Assembly (NCBI GenBank): GCA_001566295.1
Contig: KQ964246.1
Coordinates: 496,001 to 560,000, forward strand
Reading direction: 5' to 3'
DNA length: 64,000 nucleotides
Origin: Microdochium bolleyi
Lineage: Eukaryota; Ascomycota; Sordariomycetes; Xylariales; Microdochiaceae
The position numbers and the translations under genes are program-made. A model generated the notes under the pieces. The model ran no database searches, was not told the origin of the DNA, and saw nothing but the letters and a program-made list of their open reading frames with translations. This document shows, piece after piece, positions 1-12,800 of the stretch. How positions within the stretch are numbered: position 1 is the first letter of the stretch; every line of letters starts with the position of its first letter.

Positions 1-627
1 CGACGAGGGTCTGAGAGCAGCCCCGAGAGCCAGTGAGGGAGGAGGCCCACATGGCTGACAACCCCTGCGGGCTAGGTGCAACCGTCCTGCCAGGCACAGG
101 CACCACCCGCTGCCCGCTGCCCGTCCGCCCTGTTATTACATCAGGGCTGCACCTTCCCGCTCTCTCCGCCCTCCCTCTGCCTTCCTCTCCCCTCGAGGTC
201 CCTGCCTGCACGCTTCCTCGCTCGTTGTCTTTGTTGTCGCCAATCCCTCCTTCTCTTGGGCTTCTATTCTTCTCGACAGACCCTCACTCTTTTCGGTGTC
301 TCCACGTTTCTTCCGCCCTACGCTCCTTTCCTTCCAGCTCTTGTCACCACGTCAACCCCGGCGGTTTTCACCCACATACAACAATACGACACAGCCTGCA
401 CAGCACAGCAAAGCACAGCACACGGCAACCCCTGTTCTGTGTCACCAGGACGCCATCTCATCTCGGCACGTGTAACCACTCAGAAACATCGCGGATCTCT
501 GTCGATTCTCAAAGACGACCGGCCTCCGACTACTTGACATCATCCTCATTACATCACCACAACCTTGTGACCTTCGGCAGACGTCCAACCTCAGTATCGA
601 CTCAGACGACCCGACGCTTTAGCCAGA
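1..627. other. 5' flank of the CFEM gene, no gene seen
   Basis: Pyrimidine-rich upstream DNA, especially about 120-340, rich in tct, ctc and cct runs on the + strand. This fits a fungal promoter and 5' leader for the gene starting at 628. Open frames here are low-complexity Pro/Ser/Leu translations of the CT-rich tract with no domain, and I do not call them. Confidence 0.5.
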
Positions 628-1633
628 ATGCTTGTCCCCATCTACGCCGTCTTCGCCGGCCTCCTGGTCGGCCAGGTCATGTCCCAGGCCGCCCTGTCTC
701 CTTGCGCTGCAGGATGTGTCAGTGGAGTCCTGGCCGATGTTTCCAAGACGGGCTGTGGCGTCGGCGATACTGCCTGCGTCTGCACCCACAGTGACGATGT
801 CACCAACGGCATTCGCGACTGTGTCGCCAAAGCTTGCGCCGCCGAGGGTGCGGAGCAGGTCACTCTTGCCGAGGCCAGTGGCAAGGAGCGCTGTGCCGCT
901 GCTCAGGCTCCCGCAGCTCCGACCTCAGCTCCTGCCGCTGCACCTACGACCACTCCACCTGCTGCATCCAGCGCGGAGCCGGCACCTCCCGCAACCACAT
1001 CGCAGGCCACCACTGAAACCTCTCAGCCTGCCACGGCAGCAGCTTCGTCCACCTCGAGCGCAGTGGAGTCTGCCTCGACTACTGCCTCAACTACTGCCTC
1101 GACTACAACCTCAGCGACCACCTTGGAGACATCAGCCAGTACCACCGCACAGAGCTCTGCCAGCAGCTCGGCAGCTTCGTCCACTTCTACTGTGAGTAAT
1201 GTCGCACATACGTGGCATGATATGTACCATAAGTCACTAACATGATCAGGCATCCTCTTCTGCTACTCAATCCAGCGGCACCGCCGCGCAAACCGGGACG
1301 GCCGATTCCACTGGAAGCGAGGAAGGTGGCCTTTCCGTTGCTGCGAAAGCAGGCATCGGTGCTGGTGTTGGCGTTGCGTTGATCATGATGGGCATCATTG
1401 CCATCTGTCTGACGGTCCGCCGGAAGCAACAGGAGAACGAGGCCCGCCGTAACAACATGATTGAGATCTCGGGTCCGCTGCCTGGTGGCGGCCGGCAGTA
1501 CGCGAACGAGGAGGGCAAGTATGGCTCGGCCACGACTATCGGCGCCAGAAAGTCCTACTCTTCAGAGCTCGAACACCATGCCAGACCGTACGAGGAGATG
1601 GTCCCTCATACGCAGCCTCGCACGATGATATAG
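628..1633 (+). CDS. CFEM-domain single-pass membrane protein
   Basis: Model join(628..1191,1250..1633), 315 residues, one 58-base intron (gtgagt...cactaac...atcag) in phase 0. A signal peptide (about residues 1-19) is followed by a CFEM domain with eight cysteines at 26, 30, 43, 50, 52, 65, 70 and 89. Asp47, between the third and fourth cysteines, occupies the position used as the axial iron ligand in heme-binding CFEM proteins. A long Ala/Ser/Thr/Pro-rich, probably O-glycosylated stalk follows (about 90-210), then one transmembrane helix (about 221-243), a basic RRK stop-transfer motif and a cytoplasmic tail of about 70 residues. There is no GPI signal, so this is a type I protein. CFEM proteins serve in heme/iron uptake, adhesion or surface signalling; the cytoplasmic tail slightly favours a receptor-like role, which is inference. 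Family call is firm, specific role unknown. Confidence 0.93.
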
Positions 1634-1947
1634 TCATCTGTGTAGCTGGATTTGGCGTTTATTGGTGCCCGGCCACTTGGCAAACACGATCTCAAGATGG
1701 GCCAGGCAAAAGTCTGGGGCATCTGGGGGTGGCAGACAATGTATTACGTTCAGCATGTTCTCAGATTTACAACGATACACACTGTAGGGCTTGATGGTCC
1801 CGGAGGTTCGGGCTTCGGCAACTTACATTCATGCAAAGAACTGCATCATTACATCACAGCTCACTCTTGTGCGGCATTTGAGCCTTTGGCACGTGCAAGA
1901 TCAGTAACCGAGATGGCCACTGGGCTTTAGGTTTTTCTTCTGAATGT
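1634..1947. other. convergent intergenic spacer
   Basis: A 314-base gap between the 3' ends of the CFEM gene (+) and the acidic-tailed protein (-). It must hold both 3' UTRs. No further gene or structured element is seen. Confidence 0.5.
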
Positions 1948-3476
1948 CTAGTCATCAACTATTGACTCGCCCAAAGTCTCCCCAAGCTGTGTGAGGGTCT
2001 TCTCATAGACCTTAGCCACGTTTAGGTGCAGCTCTTCTTCCGCCTCATCGTCGTCGTCGTCATACTCCAAGTCTTCGATCTCTCGCTGCTGTGCCCGGGC
2101 TCGCAGTTGTGCAGGAGATGTAGTTGATAAGGACTGTTGTGTTGGTGCTTGCTGTTGCTGACTATTGCTGGATTGTGTGGTCTGCCCATCGTCAGAACCC
2201 GAGTCGGAATCTTCGACCGTCCAGTGGAATTGGTGATCTGATGACGGCGCAGCTGGTGCCTCAATCGCATCTTCCATGTAGGCTTCTGTTTTCATGGAGC
2301 TCCCCTGCCCATCGGTCTCAACTGCGCCAGCGACAGCCGTGGGTCGGGCCGGGGTAGCAGTCTTGTAGACTGGGGAGGAGGTGAGCATGTCCGTGCTGTC
2401 GGAGTCCTCCATCTTGATCCGCTTCTTGGCCTCGTCAGCGAGCTCCTGGTCTGTCGTCTCGCCCGCCGCGACGCCGGTGGCTGCCGGATCGAGCTCCTGT
2501 CGCCTCGAGATTTTGCGCTTGTTTGTGGGGGGTTCAACATCTATGAACTCCTCGCCTTCTGCTTCTTCATCTTCCTCATCGTCATAGTCCTGCTCCTGCT
2601 TGACTCGCCCACCAGCCATGGCATCCTCGATGATTTCCAGATCGCCGTCGTCGTCGGCAGCATCGCCGGAGGATGATTGCTGCTGGGCACCGGTTGACTT
2701 GGCCGGGACCGGGGTCTTCCCGAAAGGATCCGCAGGCGGTCGCGCAGGCGTGTCGTCGTCCTCCACATCCTCCACGTCTACCTCGCCGCTCATGACCACG
2801 GCCACGAGCATGCGGGTCTCGTCCGCGAGGGACTTGATGCGCACCATGTCGGTACGCGAGAACCCCGCGGCCGGACCCCGCAGGAAGCCAGCCAGGGCCT
2901 CGTTGGTCTTGACGTCCCGGCCGACCAGCAGCGACGCGAAGCAGTGGTCGAGCTTCTGCAGCAGGCCGAATGTCGGCCTCGGCGCTGGCGGGAACGAGGG
3001 GAGATACTCGTTCAGGGCCAGGGCCAGGGCCAGCATCGTGGGGACCTGGATCGAGGCTAAGGGGAGGGGTTGTCAGTAAGAAAAAGCGCTTATATGTATG
3101 TCTCGACCATGATCCACGTACGAGTACCAGAAAACCACAGCACGTCCACGACCTCCTCCATGTCGGCGCACACCTCGTCCATGCTCTCATACCCTGTGAC
3201 CACGTCGGCCGGATCCGGAATGCCGTGCTTCTTGACGAAGCGGCGGGAGATGTGCATCATGCGCTGGGAGATGTAGTCCCGCGCGTAGTCCTCCTTGCGC
3301 GACCCGGGCAGCAGAGGCTTCGACCTGGGGTGCGGCAGGCGGGCTGCGGCGCGGCTCGACGCTGTGCTGGGCGCCGGGGACGGCAGCGATGTGCGGAAGA
3401 ACCCGCCGCCTGTGGCGTACTGGGGAGTGCCGGCATTGCTGCGCTGGCTGCTGTTCAGAGGCTGTCGGGCCGCCAT
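1948..3476 (-). CDS. conserved protein of unknown function with acidic tail
   Basis: Model complement(join(1948..3056,3122..3476)), 487 residues, one 65-base intron with donor GTACGT. The splice joins the frames ...WFSGT and PSIQVPTM... cleanly in phase 1. The N-terminal part (about 1-45) is Ser/Pro-rich and disordered. Residues about 50-200 look like a compact helical domain: a basic start (KEDYARDYISQRM), a VVTGYESMDEVC segment and hydrophobic helices (LALALALNEYLP; LLQKLDHCFASLL). The rest is a long low-complexity region with several Asp/Glu clusters and short basic stretches such as NKRKISRR that could be nuclear signals, and it ends in a short helix. The layout suggests a nuclear protein. 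I do not recognise the family and see no Walker, zinc or kinase motif. It shares a 529-base divergent promoter with TOM6. Confidence 0.85.
3014..3034. repeat. GGCCAG hexamer repeat inside coding sequence
   Basis: About three and a half copies of a cagggc/ggccag hexamer within the preceding - strand gene, encoding an alternating Leu-Ala run (LALALAL) in its helical domain. Because it is coding, length changes by whole units would keep frame. Confidence 0.6.
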
Positions 3477-4005
3477 GGTTGAACATGCGATGAGTTGCGC
3501 TGTGATGGTGTTTGTGGGCAGCCCTGGAAGGCTCCCCTGCCTGTGCTGGTGACTCGAATGATTGCAAGTGTTTCTCAAGCTGTCTGTAGTGCCATGGCTA
3601 TAGCTATTTCAGGCAAGATGAGCCGTGCTATCGCTGGGATAGAGCTGAAGTCGCGCGGTGGCAACTCCTCAGATGACCCTCGTTATTGAAGCATCGTTGA
3701 TGATTTGCGACTGGTGAGCACTTACAAGTGGGTGGAGGCAGGCGCCTGCCGAGCTCGCTCCATGTGACGCCATGAGCCAGAGAGCAACTGTGGATGGATG
3801 CTGCGCCACAAGGCAGTCCACTCTTGACGTGCCCCACCTGCAACCTCGAAAGACATGTGGCTTGCGCCCGAGCTCTGGCGTCACAGCCTGGTCGACTTTT
3901 TGTCAAGCTGCGTCAACACCACGAGCAAGCATCACCATAATTACCAGCCGCCCTTCGCACGGAACCAGACAACTCTTCCCGCATCTCTCGACACAGACAC
4001 TCACC
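3477..4005. promoter_or_regulatory. divergent promoter region
   Basis: A 529-base spacer between the start codons of the acidic-tailed protein (-) and TOM6 (+). It must contain both promoters. No individual factor site can be assigned with confidence, and no gene is seen. Confidence 0.5.
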
Positions 4006-4279
4006 ATGGCCCCCAAGAGAGTCGAATCAGGCCGCCCGCGCGCCGCCCCTGGCCTCATCGGCTCGACCTACGCCGCGCTCACCTCGCCCGAGAATGCGTC
4101 CGTCGTCCGCAGCGTCGCCGTCTTCGGAGTATGTCCTGCCTCCCGTTCACGCACGTGCACATATGCGCGCGCGCATCACTAGCCTTAATAATCGGGCCTT
4201 CATTGACCTTTTTGCTTCTTTTCAGGCCGCTGTTGCGTTTCTCGCCACCTCATGGGGCGAGTTCCTCCTCCCTCCGTAA
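4006..4279 (+). CDS. TOM6: Tom6, small subunit of the mitochondrial TOM complex
   Basis: Model join(4006..4128,4226..4279), 58 residues, one 97-base intron (gtatgt...ttttcag) in phase 0. The protein has a basic, Pro/Gly-rich N-terminus facing the cytosol (MAPKRVESGRPRAAPG), the conserved TSPENASVVRSVAVFG segment and a single C-terminal transmembrane helix ending EFLLPP, the pattern of fungal Tom6. Tom6 is a tail-anchored outer-membrane protein that stabilises Tom40-Tom22 assembly in the general import pore. Length matches the family. It is too short and too split to show as one open frame. Confidence is high because the spliced protein reads as a complete Tom6 from start to stop. Confidence 0.9.
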
Positions 4280-5425
4280 GCTTCATTTGGCCCAGAATCT
4301 TGCGCTTCGGAGTGCTGCCGGTTCGAGCGCGAATTTTTCGACTAACGATGATACCAACAGTGCGTAAGCACGAAATCGTGGAAAACCCCACGCCCATCGA
4401 TGCTTGCCAGCGAAGCAGGCAATGACACCACCCACGACGAGAGCCGCGGTAGGCTCCCCATCGACTACAACGTTATGGCAAACGATGCTAGGCTCCTGCA
4501 GGAAAAGCCGCATGTACAACAATGATATATTACGAAGTGTACAATAAATCACAACTACGATAGTCTGGGAAGAGGAGTTTGGGGAAATACATCTTGAACT
4601 GTCACGATCAAACAGCGTCTCAACCTGACACCGGTGCCCGCAAATTGTCTGAACGCGATGTACAGTCGATCTGTATGATATATCGAATCTACAACTGCCC
4701 AATAGATTAAGCAACACCTAGCAAGAACGATATCTTGGTACATAGGTCCAGGACCGCACGCGATCTTGCTTGTTCGGGCCCAGGAATCATAACAACTAAT
4801 GATGCAGCCCTCTGAAATCGACCCGTTGTATCCAAGAGTCGCAGGTGACCATTGTCAAGAACGACGCGCAGAATGTCACAGGCCAAATTCAACAGGTTGG
4901 CTTCAGGAAATAAACTCCTGGCCTGCGCAGCATTACGGATCCAAGGATGCGACTTCGAATCGTCACCACAGCCACGGACGTTGACTGTTCGGAAATGAGC
5001 ATTTATTCAGTTTTACTGTCAAGCCGCGGGCTAGCCTGCCCGCATACTTAAAGCGGAGTCAAATCCTCTTGGACGACTACGATAGTGGTCTAGCCGCTCT
5101 CTTGGCGGCAATTCGCATCGTGCAGCATCTCCTTTCGCCTTCCTATCTCCATTTTTGCAGCGCAGTGACATTACGGCTGTGTATCATGTATCCTCAGCAG
5201 CACCTGCCTTTTACGAACCCGTTGGACATAGGTATCTCTGGCCTTCGACCAGTCTCAGCTACACTAACCTAGCTCATCACTACTGCAACTGGTTCTAATG
5301 GTACTGAAACCTGCGAAATCTGACCGAAACACAGCATCATATTCCAAACTTTGCCTAGACAATGACAGCCACGCAGGGGCCCGAGATCCGTAGGATAGCT
5401 CGGTGGACAATACACAAAAGACCAA
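4280..5425. other. convergent intergenic region, no gene seen
   Basis: 1.1 kb between the 3' ends of TOM6 (+) and the DUF2235 gene (-), with moderate AT content. The open frames are short, carry no recognisable motif and do not join through plausible introns. Nothing else is identified. Confidence 0.5.
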
Positions 5426-7735
5426 TTAACTGCAGGTGGGCGACTTGACCACCTTCCTCGCCCAGATCTCTCCTATGGGATCACCAGCGTCTTTGACACA
5501 CTCCCATTCTCCAATGCCCAGGTGCTCCGGAGCTGTCCGCGTACCACGGCCGCCGCCACCCACAATCAGGTTACCGGGACGATACTTCGGATCCATCTTC
5601 ATGCGCCGGATCACGGATCCGTGCACGCGGACTGCATCAGGGACATCTCGCACCTCTCCACACGGCAGTGGCCACCTGATCGGCTTCCAGGACCCGTCGG
5701 GTTGGAGGTCCATCCGTCGGAACGGCATGTACTCCATGATCTTCCAGCTCAACACCTGCAGCTTGCTGAGTCCGCATCCATACTCCAGAGAGTCATGGAC
5801 AGTGGCGAGATGTGCCTGGTGGATCATTTTGTGGAAGGGGTTGAGGGAATCCTCTGCTTCACGGCGAACGCTATCGTCCTCTGTCTTCCAGGCAGCACCC
5901 TCGACATTGTTATCGTTGGTGGAGGAGCCATACCGGTTGAAGTGATCCCAGTTGGGCGACTTCTCCGAGAAGCTGCCGTCCGCCTGCGTCGTGCCCGGGC
6001 TGGGACTCGACGCCTCGACGCGGATCTCGGGCGGCGGTGCTTGATGCTCGGCGTGGATGCCCTCTGCCTGGGTCTCGGCTATCTCCGCCTCGGCCTCTTC
6101 CAGCGTGTCCCAGACGCCCATGGCGACCAGCTTCTCCGGGTCGAAGTGCAGGCCTGCTTTAATGGCCTCGCGGATCATGTATGCTAGCGGGACATGGCTG
6201 CAGGGCTTGGTGCCGGGCTCGACGTCCCATCCTCCACCGACGTCACCATGACCACCGGCGAACCTGACCGTCTTCCGCGTTAGCTTCTAGCTATGATTTG
6301 ATGAAGGGGGTCACACGGCGTCGCTTACCAGATCTCATCCACGTCCTGCTCGTCATCCGACTCGGGATCCTCGGGCATCAATTGAGAGATCTCGGAGCGA
6401 GCTAGGGATGTCGCTCTGCTCCTGTTGATTGAGCTCGCGGTCATGCGCGATCTGGATCTCGACCGCGGGCGGAAGAAGGACTCGTGGGGAGCCAGCGTGG
6501 CTCTCCGGCGACCTCGCGAATCCTCAGTCGGTCCTCCACCCTGCCCTGCCAGCGTCGCACGTCTCCCCCGATATCTCCCTGCTCCGTCCTGGTCCTGTTT
6601 CGGAACGGTTTCGTCGTCGTGCTGATGATGATGGTGGTGCTGGTGGTTCTGAAGCTTGGCTTTGATCTGGCTGCCCTGGTAGATCAGATCTTGCCGAAAC
6701 TTGGCTCTTCTCTCGTCGATCGACACGCAATGGCGTACGACCTGGTAGAAGCTCAGTCAGTACTTAGAGCACCCCGCTTCATTTCAAGCCTCTGCCGCGC
6801 GTCAAAGCTGAGCAGCCATTCACTCACCTTGGCACTACTCCTCGCGGTGTACGGGAACTTAGAGCGCTGCATCCATGCTGTCTCGAAGCGCGGGACAGAG
6901 TTCACAGTGTCAAAGAGTCCAAGAAAGCGGATGCGCTTGACTGGGCGACTGAAGGTCTCCCGGAAGCCCTTCATGAAGCGGTACATCTCGCGCCGCTTAC
7001 CCAAACCCTCCGAAGAGTCGTCGCCCTCCCTGGCCTGCCATTGAGAGAACGCCTTCCAGGCAAACCCGACCATCTCCTCGTTGCCGTGGGACAGGAGCCC
7101 GACGTGGTCCAGCATCTCGGCCAGGAAGCGGGCGACGTAGGCGCCCCTGGAGAAGCCGAAGAAGTAGATCTCGTCGCCGGGGTTGTAGAAGCGCATGAGG
7201 AAGCGGTAGCCGCCTACGACGTGCTGGTCGAAGCTGGAGCCGATGGCCGAGTCCTTAGCCTTGAGATACCACGACCTGACCCTCGAGGTCATGGATGTGT
7301 GGGACAGAGAGCTCGAGACGACGTAGGTGCCTATTCCTGGTTGGTAGTAGTGGACTACCGAGCCGATTAGTGTCAGTAGGTTGTCTGTTGATTGACTCAA
7401 ACACAACATGATGCGCGGGGTTTCCAAGGACTTTTCACATCGCATCATATGCCATACTCACATTGGTCACTGGCCTCTCTGTCCAGGCATCGGAAGATTT
7501 TGAGGATATTGCTGTCACTATCATCACCCTTGAACTTGTTTCCCGTGCCGTCGAAGCACAGCACGAGCTTCCTAGGGCAAAGCCTGTGCTGCAACTCCTC
7601 TGGGTTTGCCATGTTCTGTGCTGGTGCTGTGGGCGTGAGCCGCGAGAAGTCTTGGACTGCAGGCACGCCGGCGTTGCCTGGCTGCTCGGGATGGGCGCGG
7701 GGCTTTGCTGATGGCATCAGGTGAGTCGAGTCCAT
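5426..7735 (-). CDS. DUF2235 alpha/beta-hydrolase (Tle1-like)
   Basis: Model complement(join(5426..6263,6329..6741,6828..7354,7462..7735)), 683 residues, introns of 65, 86 and 107 bases. The N-terminal third carries the DUF2235 hallmarks: CFDGTGN (about 60-66), HYYQPGIGT (about 93-101) and the nucleophile elbow GFSRGAY with Ser160. FLGLFDTVNSV follows, and FAGGHGDVGGGW, which supplies the probable catalytic His, comes after the fourth exon junction. Between them lies a low-complexity insert with a His run (HHHHHQH) and Arg/Ser-rich stretches. The fold is shared with bacterial Tle1 phospholipase effectors. Fungal members are common and mostly uncharacterised, so lipase or esterase activity is inferred from family. 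No signal peptide is visible. Promoter region is shared with the divergent Ppo gene. Confidence 0.9.
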
Positions 7736-9861
7736 TGTGCCGACTACGACTGGTCAGTCAGGTATATACTTGGCCGGGCAACGATTTCTCGCGGATGATC
7801 GGAAGTTGTGGAACACGACACGACATTGGAAAGTCCGAGCAAGCATGTGAAGACAAGAGACTTCTTTTCACTGCATGCCCAAGGACCCAACGGAGGATCT
7901 ATTTCATCCGCACAGGCTGCGGCGCTGACACACTGTCTTGGAAGCATTGTGGCGCTTGCCGAGTGACAGCCACCAGGATGTCTGCTGGGTTGCGGAGAGT
8001 GCTTCCTGTAAAGGCTCCGTGCCGATACTCTTTGGGGACGGCGGGCCATGGCAACCCCGGCTGCTGGGTCCATGTGCGTCGATCATCCCGAGTTTAACCT
8101 CGTTGACGGTCCAAGATCGACGATGCACCAAGGATCCCCTAGCGTAGACGACATCTGCAGCGACGCGATGTACGTAGTAGTATAGCATTCCCCCCCTCTT
8201 CGAGAGCTGGCACACAGACACAACCTTGGCCTTACGCAGTGTCTCTGCACGAGAAAGGACCAGTGAGGAAGGGAGACGGCGGCACGGTATACACACCGCC
8301 GGGGCCTGGAGGATAGTCATGCCGTAGACTCTCTGCCAACCGCACACGCAGTATGGGGGACGGAGCAGCAGATGCAGCGTGGCGTCGACTAGCCCGCCTG
8401 CCCCAACCTCGATCAGCCATCTGCCGGACCCAGGAAACGCCTCGGGAGCCGCTAGGAGCCACAACCCATGTCACGGCCCGTCCCCTCCCTTGCGAGTTTG
8501 CTAGCCTAGCGCACAAGCGGATCGAGGCTGAAGATGGGTTTGCCAACTTGGGGCACGATCGCCACAAGGATCTGCTCGACAGATACCAGGTGGTCGGGGC
8601 GAGACACTCGCAATCTGCGAGGGGGGCCTCCCGACCCCCCTCAGCTGTCTCTCGCGATCGCCCAGTCGACGCACTCAAGAGGACATTGAGCAGCCCGTTT
8701 CAAAGCTTGCTAGCTGCTTGATCATCTTTCCATCTGGCTGACAGAGGCGCCTGCGAGGTTGGTTCCCGAGCGGCACACAAAGGGCAACGGACTTGCATGC
8801 ACTGCCAGAGACTATTTGATGCCTGCAGCCTTAGTGCTACCAGGGAGCCGGCACTAGGCCAACCTCTCCTCAGGCGGCTTCCTGCAAAGGCACGGGCACG
8901 GAACAATCACGACGGCGCTAGCGGTCCCGGCCTATCAAGCGGTCAGTCGTGTCACTCAGTGGCGCCCTGTCCATCTCGAGGAAGTACGATTGGTCAATGT
9001 CCATGGACCAGGCAGTTGGGGAGATCTTGCATGGGCACTTTGAGACAGTGTCTCTCCAAAAGGTCTCAGAATCTGCCCGGCGCGTCGGGGGGGATGACGC
9101 GGACGAGCGACGGGGACATGGCAAGCTGCAAATGTACAGCATCAATGTTTTGATGCCGCCTGGTAGGGCTGCCATGTCTGAAGCTTCCAGTGCAGAACCT
9201 TGACAACAACCCCCGAAAGCCTCTGGTCTCAGACAGAGCCTGGCTAGCTGCCAGATCGATCACCGGCCTCCCTCGCCTCTGCTCTACAGATCCACGCCAC
9301 GACGAACGATCGCCCAACCTCGTCTACACAAGTTCCCCCGGACAGCCTGGTCAATTATCAGATGGAGACAGCACATGTCAGATTTGACGATCTTCTGGGG
9401 GACTGAGAGCCACACGGCTGCATTTGCCAATATGGGGATAGTCCCGCGCGTCCCCAGCATGCAGCTATGCCGCCTTGGCACCAGCCGAGCACGGAGACAG
9501 GCCGCCCGGCTCGATCGCTGTGAGACGTGGTTTGACCCGAGTGGGTATCTGTCTTGCTCGATTACCGACAAGAGGCTTGCGCGGGGCCTGGCGACACGGG
9601 CGATCACACAGTGTGCCATGGTCTCTTGATGGCCCGGGTGCATTCCTCGCGCGAGCTTCCGTGCCGTGGTCTTACACCAGATGGCTTGGGGCAGCAGCTT
9701 ATAACGTGACGCCCAAGCTTCCAGAATCGAGAACCTCGCGTGCCTCTTCACCTCTTTAGTTCTTCATTGGACTGAGCTGTACGTCTGTCACGATAGCTCA
9801 CGAGGACACGGTCGAGCTTTAGGCAGAACAACAACTACTACGTATTGTACCGACCGCGATC
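7736..9861. other. 2.1-kb divergent intergenic region
   Basis: Lies between the starts of the DUF2235 gene (-) and the Ppo gene (+). No gene is supported: open frames are Arg/Ser/Pro-rich shadows without motifs. One match to the siderophore-GATA consensus ATCWGATAA lies on the - strand at 9355-9363, about 500 bases before the Ppo start. About one such match is expected by chance in 64 kb, so it is only a lead. Confidence 0.5.
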
Positions 9862-12800
9862 ATGGGCTCTGAAAAAGGCACCAACGGGGCCAGCGCCCAC
9901 TCTGGCGCCAGCACCTCCTCCAGCGCGACAAAGTCGACTGCCTCCCCCCCGCCTGCTCTCAAGGACTCGCCCATATCTCCTCCTGCAGCCACCAGAGCGG
10001 GCGTGAAAGGAGCCTTCGCGAAGCATGGCCACTTCATGAATGTGACGCGGGGCGCGCACCCGTCGCAGCATGGCGACGGAACCATGACGCTGCTCAAGAA
10101 CAGGCCGGGCTTGAAGCAGGATCTTAAGCATCTGAAGACTAAAGGTGAGAGTTCCCATCCCAAGTCGTGCAATGCCAGCGACGGGCTCTGTGCTAAATCG
10201 GCGTCATCACAGATGTCAAGACCATCGTCAAGCTTGTCAGGAGCAAGCTCAAGGGCGAGCTGAACGACGACAAGACCATGCTCATGGAACAGGTCATTCA
10301 GCTCGTAGCGAGCTTGCCTCACCAGTCCAAGCTCCGCGAGACGCTCACCAACAACCTCATCGGCGAGCTCTGGAACACGCTGGAGCACCCACCTCTTCTC
10401 TATCTCGGAGACAAGTTCCAGTACAGACAGGCGGACGGCTCCTGGAACAACCCGAAGGACCCCCTCCAGGGTGCGGCTGGGACGCCATACTCACGGACAG
10501 TCAGACCCAGCCTGGTCCACCCAGGCGCCCTGCCAGACCCGGGGCTCATCTTCGAGGCCGTGATGAAGAGGAGAGGCGCCGGCAGAAACCACCCAAACAA
10601 CGTCTCGGCAGTGCTTTGGTACTGGGCGACGATCATCATCCACGACCTGTTCTGGACCGACTACCGGGACATCTCCATGAACAAGACCAGCTCCTACCTG
10701 GATCTGTCGCCCCTGTACGGCAGCAACCAGGAGATGCAGGACTCTGTGCGGACGTTCAAGGACGGTATGATGAAGCCCGACACGTTTGCCGACAAGCGCC
10801 TGCTGGGGATGCCGCCCGCCTGCGGCGTCATCCTCATCATGTTCAACCGCTTCCACAACTACACGGCGGCAAACCTGGCCCTGATCAACGAGAACGGCCG
10901 CTTCACCCCGCCGCCGGCCGACCTGCCCGAAGATAAGGCAGCGGCTGCCTGGAAGAAGTACGACAACGACCTCTTCCAGACGGCGCGGCTGGTCACGGCC
11001 GGCCTCTACATCAACATCACCCTTGTCGATTACGTGCGCAACATTGTGAACCTTAACCGGAGCAACACGACGTGGACACTCGACCCGCGCCAGGAGATGG
11101 GCGTCAACCAGGGCACCAAGAAGGTCGTCGACGCCGGGACCGGCAGCGCCGTGTCGGCCGAGTTCAACCTCTGCTACCGCTGGCACTCGTGCATCTCGGC
11201 CAAGGACGACAAGTGGATTCAGGACTTCTACCGCGAGATCTTCGGCAAGGACCCCCTCAGCGTGACCGAGAAGGACATGATGATGGGCTTCATGAAGTTC
11301 GAGAGGTCGATCCCCGATGAGCCGGCCGAGCGCGTGTTTGGCGGCTTCAAGCGCACCGAAGGCGGCTCCTTCGTAGACGACGACCTCGTCAACTGCATCT
11401 CCGACGCCGTCGAGGACGTCGCGGGCGCCTTTGGCGGTCGCAACGTGCCCGTGGCGATGAAGCCGGTCGAGATCCTGGGCATCTTGCAGGGCCGCCGCTG
11501 GAACGTTGCCGGTCTCAACGAGTTCCGCAAGCACTTCGGCCTCAAGCCCTTCGAGAGCTTCGAGGAGATCAACTCGGACCCCGAGATCGCCGAGTCTCTC
11601 CGCCACCTGTACGAGCACCCGGATCTTGTCGAGCTGTACCCTGGCCTTGTCGCAGAGGAGGCCAAGGAGCCCATGGTTCCTGGTGTCGGTATTGCTGTAA
11701 GTCTTCCTTCTCTGCTGAACTCGGGGGGTCCCTCAACACACTGTGTATGCGATTACGAGCTGACTTTTGTCCCCGGTAGCCTACCTACACCATCTCCCGC
11801 GTCATCCTGTCCGATGCCGTGTGCTTGACCCGTGGCGATCGCTTCTACACGACAGATTACAGCCCCAAGTTCCTCACCAACTGGGGCTTTAACGAGGCCT
11901 CGTACGACCTCAACCTGAACCAGGGCTGCGTCTTCTACAAACTCTTCATCAGGGCGTTCCCCAATCACTTCAAGCAGGACTCTGCGTATGCCCACTACCC
12001 CATGTGCAGTAAGTGACCATCTTCACCTGATCTCCCTACTCTACGAATGATAAAGGCCTGCCTGCTGACACCAGCTCCAACCAGTCCCGAGCGAGACCAA
12101 GAAGATCCTCACCAACCTCGGCAGGGTCGACAACTTCAGCTTCGACCGCCCGCAGCACCACCCGCCGTCCGCCACTGTCCACAGCCACGCCGGCGCGCAG
12201 CACGTCCTCGGCAGCCCGGACAAGTACGTCGAGAACCTGCCCGAGGCCCTTTCGACCCTGCTCGCAAACTTTGGCACGGGCAAGGGCAAGCAGCCTGCCG
12301 CGAAGCCCGCCGCCAGGTCGGCACCCCAGCTGTACAAGCCCGAGTGGGCGCCCGCGGTCAAGGCGTGCTACGCGCAGATCATGGAGACGCTGCTGCGGGA
12401 CAAGAGCTTCGACCTCGCGGGCGCCCGGTTCGTCGACGCCGTGCGCGACGTCGGCAACCTCGCGCCGACGCACTTCGCGGCCGAGCTGCTCGGCCTGCCC
12501 CTGCTCAAGACGGGCGGCGACGGCGACAAGCCCAAGGGCAAGGCGGGCATCTACACGGCCGAGGAGCTGTACATGGTCCTGGCCACCGTCTACACGAGCC
12601 TCAGCCACGACCACGATCCGGTCAAGGCGTTCCCGCGCCGCGAGGCCGCCCGCGCCGTCGCGCACCAGCTCGGCACCGCGCTCGAGGCCTGCGTCAAGAA
12701 GGCCTCCGGCGGCGGGCTGTTCGGGTCCAAGCCCAAGGCCGGCAGCATCGCCGCGCTCGGCGCCGACATGCTCAAGACGCTCTCGCGCGGCAGCGGCGGC

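Noticed and set aside
33..794. 253-residue open frame overlapping the CFEM gene start
   Set aside because: Out of frame with the CFEM protein and made of Pro/Ser/Leu/Arg low complexity from a CT-rich leader; no motif.
10491..11618. 375-residue open frame antisense to the Ppo dioxygenase exon
   Set aside because: A Val/Leu/Arg-rich mirror of GC-rich coding sequence on the other strand; the + strand carries clear catalytic motifs.
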